Source: an uncultured Bacilli bacterium (GTDB lineage Bacteria > Bacillota_I > Bacilli_A > RF39 > UBA660). From it: a stretch of 8,283 nucleotides of DNA. The stretch covers positions 1-8,283 of the forward strand of contig CANQRJ010000060.1 in assembly GCA_947626215.1 (NCBI GenBank), written 5' to 3'. Of the stretch, positions 1 to 4,150 are shown piece after piece (the first letter of the stretch is position 1; every line of letters begins with the position of its first letter). Below the pieces are notes generated by a model, which was not told the DNA's origin, ran no database searches, and saw only the letters and a program-made list of their open reading frames with translations. Made by a program: the position numbers and the translations under genes.

Positions 1-123
1 AAACAACTAGAGATAGCTCAAAATTTAATCAAAGAAAATATGACTAATTCATTTATATCTAAAGTCACAGGATTAACTATAGATACTATCAAAAAATTAA
101 AAGAAGAGGAAAAAATAAAATAG
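1..123 (+). CDS. C-terminal tail of a probable Rpn-family nuclease/transposase-like protein (5' end outside window)
   Basis: An open frame runs from the first base to a TAG at 121-123 and encodes the last 40 residues of a protein. The readable part contains IAQNLIKENM, then ISKVTGLTIDTIKKLKEE. The pattern 'A..LI......I..VTGL....I..LK' is typical of the C-terminal end of Rpn-family recombination-promoting nucleases (PD-(D/E)XK transposase-like proteins), where a short helical segment recalls a helix-turn-helix. The catalytic nuclease domain would lie upstream and is not visible, so activity cannot be judged. The frame is plus-strand and is followed by an intrinsic terminator at 172-203, so it looks like the end of its own transcription unit. 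Other proteins can end in a similar HTH-like tail, so the family call is moderate only. Confidence 0.55.
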   Translation, partial: KQLEIAQNLIKENMTNSFISKVTGLTIDTIKKLKEEEKIK

Positions 124-171
124 TATAACAAGAAATATTCATGATTTTCACGTATACCATCGAAGAATTAC

Positions 172-203
172 AAAAAAATTAGAATTTGTTTTCTAATTTT
201 TTA
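172..203 (+). terminator. Intrinsic terminator after the Rpn-like gene
   Basis: A perfect 12-bp inverted repeat (173-184 with 191-202) encloses a 6-nt loop. The arms are A-rich then T-rich, so the 3' arm itself supplies the U-tract. Because the other strand also ends in a U run, the hairpin could work in both directions. It separates the upstream gene from the STAS/sigma unit. Confidence 0.65.
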
Positions 204-259
204 ATATTGGAATAATCTTTGTATTTAAAAATTTATTTTGTCTTCTTTTGTCGAAAGTG

Positions 260-288
260 TTTAAAAAAAGATAAAAATGCTCTATATT
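260..288 (+). promoter_or_regulatory. Candidate housekeeping promoter for the STAS/sigma unit
   Basis: TTTAAA (260-265) and TATATT (283-288) are separated by 17 bp. They match four and five of six bases of the -35 and -10 consensus. The start point would be near 295, downstream of the ATG at 277, which supports translation starting at 310. The region is very AT-rich, so chance matches are common. I saw no convincing SigB- or SigF-type promoter here. Confidence 0.35.
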
Positions 289-309
289 AAAATAGCAAAG
301 GGTGATACT

Positions 310-609
310 ATGCTAATTCTTAATTTAGAACAAAAAAATGAATTTTTACATGCTAGACTAGTTGGAACATTAACTAGCAAAACGGCATATAAGATGTATC
401 AGTATGTCATTCCTTACATGAAACAAAATCAAATAAAACACTTCATATGTGATTGTAAAAATTTAAGAAAAATAGATTTTGATGGAAAAGGAGCATTGTT
501 AAGAGTAAAACTAGTTTTAAAGCATCAAAAAGGAACTCTTCTTTTATGTAATTTAAAAGAAGAATTAAAAAAAGAATTAATTGGTTATCGTATGCGCATA
601 CAATCTTAA
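310..609 (+). CDS. STAS-domain protein, anti-sigma-factor-antagonist-like (SpoIIAA/RsbV fold), lacking the phospho-serine
   Basis: This is a 99-residue single-domain protein with the length and secondary-structure order of a STAS domain: a starting beta strand, RLVGTLTS, helix, HFICDCKNL strand, a conserved loop, helix, and a GTLLLCNL strand. SpoIIAA/RsbV proteins free a sigma factor by binding its anti-sigma kinase, and are switched off when that kinase phosphorylates the first Ser of D-S-[ST]-G-x-G. Here the loop reads D56-F57-D58-G59-K60-G61, so neither phosphorylatable position is Ser or Thr. The classic kinase switch therefore looks impossible, although binding could persist. I chose ATG 310 over ATG 277 because AAAGGGTGA (297-305) is well spaced from it and the candidate promoter would start transcription after 277. 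The stop codon overlaps the ribosome binding site of the sigma gene 12 bp downstream, so the two are surely co-expressed. Confidence 0.75.
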   Translation: MLILNLEQKNEFLHARLVGTLTSKTAYKMYQYVIPYMKQNQIKHFICDCKNLRKIDFDGKGALLRVKLVLKHQKGTLLLCNLKEELKKELIGYRMRIQS

Positions 610-621
610 GGAGGACTTATT

Positions 622-1272
622 TTGACAACAGAGGAATTAATAAAGGATTATATGCCTTTATTAAAACATGTTGCTTTAAACTTTTATAATGTTTCCTTTG
701 AAGATTTAATTCAAGCTGGAACTGTAGGTATTTTAAAAGCTTATAAAAATTATCGAAAAGAAGGAAATGTTAAGTTTTCAACTTATGCTTATGATTATAT
801 TTTTGGCGAAATGTATGACTACACCATGAGAAGTCGTGAAATAAAAGTAAGCAAAGAACTATTAAGATTAGCAAAGAAAATAGAACTTGCAAAAAATACC
901 CTTGCTTTAAAAATAGGAAGACTTCCAACGTACGGGGAGATTGGCCAATTTTTAAATTTATCCATGTTTCAAATTATGGAGGCTTTAAGTGTAAAAAATG
1001 ATCCTATTAGTTTAGATGTTAATACTGATGAGACAAGAGACTTATATGAGACCATTCCATGTAAAGAAAAACTATCTATAGATGAAAAATTAACTTTACA
1101 AGATGGAATCCATAGCCTTCCAGAAGAGGAACAAAAAATTATTGAATATCGTTATTTTAATGATTTATCTCAAACTGAAACGGCCAAAAAGTTAGGGTTA
1201 AGTCAAGTAACGGTTTCAAGATATGAAAACAAAAGTTTAAAACGACTTAAAAAGTATTATGAAGTAGTTTAG
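622..1272 (+). CDS. RNA polymerase sigma factor, sigma-70 family, SigF/SigB/SigG-like
   Basis: This 216-residue alternative sigma factor would direct RNA polymerase to a special promoter set. Region 2 spans about residues 5-72, with DLIQAGTVGILKAY followed by KFSTYAYDYIFGEM, the core-binding and -10-recognition part. Next come REIKVSKELLRLAKKI and a region 3 segment with LPTYGEIGQFLNLS (about 101-114). Region 4 starts at about 160 with LPEEEQKIIEYRYF and has a helix-turn-helix at about 182-205 (LSQTETAKKLGLSQVTVSRYE) for the -35 element. This three-region layout is that of the sporulation/stress group SigF, SigG and SigB. The start is TTG, preceded by AAGGAGG (608-614) at 7-nt spacing; no better in-frame ATG fits. 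It follows the STAS gene with no anti-sigma kinase gene between or after them. A hairpin terminator starts at the stop codon. Whether it is sporulation SigF or a stress factor cannot be decided here. Confidence 0.88.
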   Translation: MTTEELIKDYMPLLKHVALNFYNVSFEDLIQAGTVGILKAYKNYRKEGNVKFSTYAYDYIFGEMYDYTMRSREIKVSKELLRLAKKIELAKNTLALKIGRLPTYGEIGQFLNLSMFQIMEALSVKNDPISLDVNTDETRDLYETIPCKEKLSIDEKLTLQDGIHSLPEEEQKIIEYRYFNDLSQTETAKKLGLSQVTVSRYENKSLKRLKKYYEVV

Positions 1273-1300
1273 AAAAGTGAAAAAAACACTTTTCTTTTTT
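1272..1300 (+). terminator. Intrinsic terminator of the STAS/sigma unit
   Basis: GAAAAGTG (1272-1279) pairs with CACTTTTC (1287-1294) across a 7-nt A loop and is followed by six T (1295-1300). The stem begins at the last base of the sigma stop codon, so nothing else is co-transcribed downstream. Confidence 0.85.
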
Positions 1301-1333
1301 ATGCTATATAAGATCAAAACAAGACCAAAGTAA

Positions 1334-1360
1334 AAGAAAAAGTCCGTAAATATGGGACTT
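1334..1360 (-). terminator. Intrinsic terminator of the tRNA-Arg gene
   Basis: Read on the minus strand, AAGTCC (1360-1355) pairs with GGACTT (1345-1340) around a 9-nt loop and runs into a T-rich tail (TTTCTTTT). It lies 10 nt beyond the tRNA 3' end. It faces the sigma-unit terminator, so the two convergent units are insulated from each other. Confidence 0.8.
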
Positions 1361-1369
1361 ATAATCATA

Positions 1370-1444
1370 TGGCGTTCCCTGTAGGAATCGAACCTACAAC
1401 TAAATCTTAGGAGGATCTTGTAATATCCATTTTACTAAGGGAAC
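1370..1444 (-). tRNA. tRNA-Arg, anticodon CCT
   Basis: The minus strand folds into a complete 75-nt cloverleaf. The acceptor stem GTTCCCT pairs with AGGGAAC over seven bp. The D arm is GTAA/TTAC. The anticodon stem AGATC/GATTT (one G-U) carries loop CTCCTAA, giving anticodon CCT (positions 34-36) with T33 and A37. The variable loop has four nt, and the T arm GTAGG/CCTAC has loop TTCGATT. The discriminator is G and the CCA end is encoded (1372-1370). It decodes AGG. A possible -10 box TAAAAT sits 8 nt upstream of the 5' end (plus-strand 1453-1458), but no good -35 is visible. Its terminator is at 1334-1360. I saw no repeat of the tRNA 3' end in the window, so there is no sign of an integrated element using it as an attachment site here. 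Confidence 0.95.
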
Positions 1445-1500
1445 TTAGTCATATTTTATCAAAAAATGAATAAAATTGCTATAGAAATGATATAAAAAAG

Positions 1501-1528
1501 TTGACAAACGATTTCTTCGTGCTATAAT
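1501..1528 (+). promoter_or_regulatory. Strong consensus promoter for the large non-coding RNA
   Basis: TTGACA (1501-1506) and TATAAT (1523-1528) are both perfect matches to the vegetative consensus, with a 16-bp spacer. The predicted start near 1535 falls just before the 5' arm of the RNA's terminal helix (1540), so the transcript would begin almost exactly at its closing stem. This points to high expression under the housekeeping sigma factor. Confidence 0.88.
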
Positions 1529-1534
1529 TGTTTA

Positions 1535-2145
1535 TACAAATTGTTCTTTGACAATTAGATAACAGAACCGTATGAAAGACGAGGAAGGTAACCTCGTACG
1601 GAACATTCTTAAGCTTTTTACCGACAGGTGCGAATCTGTTGGGGATAGAGTAGATAAAATAGTAATATTTTGTTGGGACCTACAAAGTAGGGAAAGAGAA
1701 TGTGTCGCCATGATTAAAGGTTTATAAGGTACAGAACTAACCGAGGTCATCATAAACTTTTTTGGTAGAAAACAAAAAGAATAACTTTTCTTTTTACAGA
1801 CTTCGCAACCTGAGAAAAGAAAAGAATGCGAATAAGCCTTATGCAGTTGATACGTAGTAATACGTTATAAGGTTAGATTCTGGTTATAGTAGCGCAAAAA
1901 AGCTGCAGGGTGATTGCCAAGATCAAATGATTATTCCTATACGCGTGAAATTTGGAAGTGCAAGCCTTCTTTAGTAACCAAAGGTAAATGAAGATTAAAG
2001 GTCGCTCCTTTATGAGGACATTTACTGGCTAATGACTGAAATAAAAAATAAGCTTTTGTTGTGGTGAATGAGAAAATCATCGTTATCTAATTGTTAAAGG
2101 ACAATGAGTAAATGTCAAGTTTTACAAAATTTGACATTTTTTTGA
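1535..2145 (+). ncRNA. Large structured non-coding RNA, about 610 nt, of the ornate-large-RNA kind (ROOL-like candidate)
   Basis: About 600 bp without a convincing gene sit between a perfect promoter and an intrinsic terminator and are visibly richer in G+C than the flanking genes. The ends pair: 1540-1563 with 2082-2105 gives 24 continuous bp with two G-U pairs. Inside, I find a bulged hairpin 1568-1601 (CCGT/ACGG, then ACGAGG/CCTCGT); 1621-1642 (7 bp); 1679-1691 (CCTAC/GTAGG); 1785-1794 with 1815-1824 (10 bp); 1835-1842 with 1867-1874 (8 bp, one G-U); and 1984-1990 with 2019-2025 (7 bp), enclosing 1996-2001 with 2007-2012 (6 bp). A closing helix around many sub-domains, this length, a tRNA neighbour and a low-GC Gram-positive host fit ROOL best; GOLLD is usually longer, and OLE normally precedes its partner membrane-protein gene, absent here. 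It lacks the RNase P and tmRNA hallmarks I looked for. That it is a structured RNA is well supported; the class name is my guess from memory (about 0.45). Confidence 0.85.
2110..2143 (+). terminator. Intrinsic terminator of the large non-coding RNA
   Basis: AAATGTCAA (2110-2118) pairs perfectly with TTGACATTT (2131-2139). The 12-nt interior can pair partly, and the tail is T-rich (2136-2143). It begins 5 nt after the 3' arm of the RNA's closing helix. Its 3' arm contains the TTGACA box of the next promoter. Confidence 0.82.
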
Positions 2146-2159
2146 TTTTGTAGTATAAT
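2131..2159 (+). promoter_or_regulatory. Consensus promoter of the Fic gene, embedded in the preceding terminator
   Basis: TTGACA (2131-2136) and TATAAT (2154-2159) are perfect consensus hexamers with a 17-bp spacer. Transcription would start near 2166, about 5 nt before the ribosome binding site AAGGGGGTGA (2171-2180), giving a very short leader. The -35 box lies in the 3' arm of the non-coding RNA's terminator, so one stretch ends one transcript and starts the next. Confidence 0.85.
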
Positions 2160-2188
2160 ATGCCACTATCAAGGGGGTGAAAAGTGTT

Positions 2189-3109
2189 ATGGTATCATTA
2201 GAAAAAATGAATCAACCGGCTCCAAAATATTTTTCTTTAAAAGAATATGTCGATCGGATCAAATTAGAGAAAAATCTTTTGGAACATATGGAACAAACTA
2301 ATAAAGAATTTAGTGAATATTTAAAACGATTATCAAAATATGATGATTACAAAATTATTTATTATTGGATTTCTTTATTATTTAAAGAAATTGAAAGTTC
2401 TCAACAATTAGAACACGCTCATTTAATCTCTCCAAACTTAATGGAATCAAAAGATATTTTTTTTGATAGTTTACAAATGTCTCAAAAAAGAATTAAAGCT
2501 TTACATGCTTTTATCATGAATGAAAAAACTTCGGAATTTAGAAAAGGACCTATTAAAGTGAGTCGTTTTACGAAAGAAGGAAAAGAAGAAATTTTTTGGA
2601 GAGGACCTGATGTAGAAGATATGTATAAATTTTTATCTGATTTTATTGAAATTTATAAATCCAATTCTCTATCTGTATTAGATATCAATCCTTTCTTTAA
2701 AAGTGCTTTAGTTCATTTTCTATTTGTAAGAATTCATCCATTTAATGATGGAAATGGAAGAACGGCTCGTTTAATTCAAAGTGTTAAATTTACGGAATTA
2801 ATAAATAAAATTTATGGAATGCGTTTAAAAATTAGTCCTCTTAATACTTCTCAAAGTATTTTAATAAATCAATATACTTATGCGAATCGTATCAATGATA
2901 TTTATTTTGATTTAGAACATGATTGTAATAAAGAATTAAATGCCTGGTTTAATTTTATTTTAGACATGGTAGATGAACAACTTACTTATTTTCAAAATAA
3001 TGAGTATAAATTAGATTATTGTCTAAATCAAATTTCTGAAATGTCTAGCACAGATACTTCAAATATCAGAAATGAAATTACGAAAATGCGTATTAATTTA
3101 AAAAAATAG
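2189..3109 (+). CDS. Fic-domain protein, probable AMP-transferase (class II-like, N-terminal inhibitory motif)
   Basis: This 306-residue protein probably transfers AMP (or another nucleotide) onto a hydroxyl side chain of a target protein in the cytoplasm. The core motif HPFNDGNGRTAR (about 183-194) is a complete HxFx(D/E)GNGRxxR, with catalytic His183 and the phosphate-binding GNGR. Upstream, FWRGPDVEDMYKFLSDFI (about 136-153) corresponds to the segment before the catalytic helices. In the helical N-terminal region, ESSQQLEH (69-76) matches the inhibitory (S/T)xxxE(G/N) motif except that His replaces the final Gly/Asn; Glu75 is kept. An inhibitory motif before the Fic core is typical of class II Fic proteins. 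The C-terminal ~90 residues are helical and of unknown role. I prefer ATG 2189 (8 nt after AAGGGGGTGA) to GTG 2177, which lies inside that ribosome binding site. A terminator overlaps the stop, so it is a single-gene unit with no evident antitoxin partner. The target is unknown. Confidence 0.87.
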   Translation: MVSLEKMNQPAPKYFSLKEYVDRIKLEKNLLEHMEQTNKEFSEYLKRLSKYDDYKIIYYWISLLFKEIESSQQLEHAHLISPNLMESKDIFFDSLQMSQKRIKALHAFIMNEKTSEFRKGPIKVSRFTKEGKEEIFWRGPDVEDMYKFLSDFIEIYKSNSLSVLDINPFFKSALVHFLFVRIHPFNDGNGRTARLIQSVKFTELINKIYGMRLKISPLNTSQSILINQYTYANRINDIYFDLEHDCNKELNAWFNFILDMVDEQLTYFQNNEYKLDYCLNQISEMSSTDTSNIRNEITKMRINLKK

Positions 3110-3146
3110 AAAAGGAAAAAATAAATGCACTTTTCTATCTTTTTTT
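3106..3146 (+). terminator. Intrinsic terminator of the Fic gene
   Basis: ATAGAAAAG (3106-3114) pairs perfectly with CTTTTCTAT (3130-3138) around a 15-nt A-rich loop, followed by a T run (3140-3146). The 5' arm includes the TAG stop codon. The loop is long, so this is a little weaker than the other terminators here. Confidence 0.7.
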
Positions 3147-3221
3147 CTTAAAATATGGTATTCTTATTCTATAAATGAGTGTTCGCGAAAAAAACAAGTG
3201 TGATTATGAGGTGAAAAAAGT

Positions 3222-4067
3222 ATGGAAAAAGAAAATTTAAAACAATTCACGCAGGAAAAAATAGAAAGCGTGAAAGACTTTGCAAACGATAAAGCACTCC
3301 CTGTCATTAAAGAAACGGCATTAAATACGAAAAATAAAATTCAAGAAGTATCTAAAAAGACAATAAGTAAAGTAAAAGAAACATTAAATGAAGAACAAAT
3401 GGTTCATATATTAGATACCATTTATAAAAAATCTGTGGATGGAATACCAGGAGTTAGTGATAATATTGAGAATTTAGTGAAAGATTATCAAGAAAAAAAT
3501 CTTGATACAGAAAAAGCAGTGAAGTCATTAATTCATAATTCGATATTAAAGTGTGGAACTTCGGGATTTGTCACAAGTCTTGGAGGACTTACTACATTAA
3601 TTGCCGCGTTGCCTGCTAATATTACCAGTGTATTATACGTACAGATTCGTATGTGTTGTGCCATTGCTAAAATGGGTGGATATGACATTCATTCGGATCA
3701 AGTTCAAACTATGGTCTATCTTTCTTTAACGGGTTCTGCAGTAGGGGATATTTTAAAACAAACAGGAATTAAATTTGGAAGTAAGCTCACAACTTCAATG
3801 ATTCAAAAAATCCCTGGAAAAGCATTGACAGTAATCAATCAAAAAGTAGGATTTCGTTTTGTAACTAAATTTGGCGAGAAAGGAATTGTTAATTTAGGAA
3901 AAATGGTTCCTGTTGTAGGTGGAGTCATTGGTGGAGGATTTGATGCCGCGAGTACCAAATTAATTGGTGAGAATGCCTATAAAATATTTATAAAAGGAGA
4001 AATCGAAGAAAAATCATCCAAAAATAAAGAGATAACAACAGAAGAAAACATAAAAGAAACCGTATAA
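3222..4067 (+). CDS. EcsC-family protein
   Basis: This 281-residue protein matches the EcsC family along almost its whole length. Conserved blocks are SVDGIPGVSD (71-80), KCGTSGFVTSLGGLTTLIAALPAN (110-133, quoted here as landmarks K110, SGF 114-116, GG 121-122, PAN 131-133), QIRMCCAIAKMGGYD (141-155), SDQVQTMVYLSLTGSA (158-173), INQKVGFRFVTKFGEKG (205-221) and PVVGGVIGGGFDAAST (230-245). The Gly/Ala-rich stretches at about 113-136 and 228-242 could insert in or lie on the membrane. The molecular function of EcsC is not established; the name comes from a protein encoded beside the EcsAB ABC transporter in Bacillus. Residues 1-57 add a Lys/Glu-rich, probably amphipathic helix before the EcsC core, and residues 260-281 form a charged tail. 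ATG 3222 follows GAGGTGA (3208-3214) at 7 nt. Terminators on both sides make it a single-gene unit, so the following ABC exporter is not clearly its partner. Confidence 0.88.
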   Translation: MEKENLKQFTQEKIESVKDFANDKALPVIKETALNTKNKIQEVSKKTISKVKETLNEEQMVHILDTIYKKSVDGIPGVSDNIENLVKDYQEKNLDTEKAVKSLIHNSILKCGTSGFVTSLGGLTTLIAALPANITSVLYVQIRMCCAIAKMGGYDIHSDQVQTMVYLSLTGSAVGDILKQTGIKFGSKLTTSMIQKIPGKALTVINQKVGFRFVTKFGEKGIVNLGKMVPVVGGVIGGGFDAASTKLIGENAYKIFIKGEIEEKSSKNKEITTEENIKETV

Positions 4068-4095
4068 AAGTCAATGTTGACTTTTATTTTTTTTT
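4064..4095 (+). terminator. Intrinsic terminator of the EcsC-family gene
   Basis: ATAAAAGTCA (4064-4073) pairs with TGACTTTTAT (4078-4087) around the tetraloop ATGT, followed by eight T (4088-4095). The stem covers the TAA stop codon. It is the clearest terminator of the window. Confidence 0.9.
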
Positions 4096-4101
4096 ATATT
4101 A

Positions 4102-4113
4102 ACATACTTATGT
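4102..4113 (+). promoter_or_regulatory. Short palindrome upstream of the ABC exporter, possible operator
   Basis: ACATACTTATGT is a dyad of two 5-nt arms (ACATA/TATGT) around CT, in the 55-bp leader region between the EcsC terminator and the ABC genes. Exporters of this class are often controlled by a local repressor, so an operator is conceivable, but no regulator gene is nearby and short AT-rich dyads arise by chance. The exporter's own promoter is not clear; TAGAAT at 4119-4124 is a weak -10 candidate. Confidence 0.2.
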
Positions 4114-4150
4114 GAGTTTAGAATAAATAATTATAGAAAGGATTTCATAT

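Noticed and set aside
277..309. ATG 277 as start of the STAS protein
   Set aside because: It lacks a ribosome binding site and would lie upstream of the likely transcription start; ATG 310 has a good site and gives a normal STAS N-terminus.
1548..1576. A second promoter, TTGACA (1548-1553) and TATGAA (1571-1576) with 17-bp spacing
   Set aside because: The -10 matches only four of six, and starting there would remove the 5' arm of the closing helix. The promoter at 1501-1528 explains the RNA better.
1572..1727. A 51-codon plus-strand frame (MKDEEGNLVRNILKLF...) inside the large RNA
   Set aside because: No ribosome binding site precedes it, its codons (CGG, AGG, GGG, GTC) are unlike the neighbouring genes, and its bases take part in the predicted hairpins at 1568-1601, 1621-1642 and 1679-1691. 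It is best explained as chance in a GC-richer structured RNA, though ribosome profiling would settle it.
1532..1753. A minus-strand frame of 73 codons across the 5' part of the large RNA
   Set aside because: No ribosome binding site or family match, atypical codons, and antisense to a strongly promoted structured RNA.
1535..2145. RNase P RNA, tmRNA or group II intron as identity of the RNA
   Set aside because: I could not find the RNase P conserved GAGGAAAGTCC element, a tRNA-like end with a tag-peptide frame as in tmRNA, or an intron domain V hairpin; the length also exceeds the usual RNase P and tmRNA.
3182..3189. TTCGCGAA palindrome upstream of the EcsC gene as an operator
   Set aside because: Only eight bases, no second copy, and no known operator that I recognise matches it.
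4077..4105. TTGACT in the EcsC terminator as a -35 box for the ABC genes, echoing the fic arrangement
   Set aside because: No acceptable -10 box lies 16-18 bp downstream; the AT-rich candidates fall at 12-14 or 20 bp.
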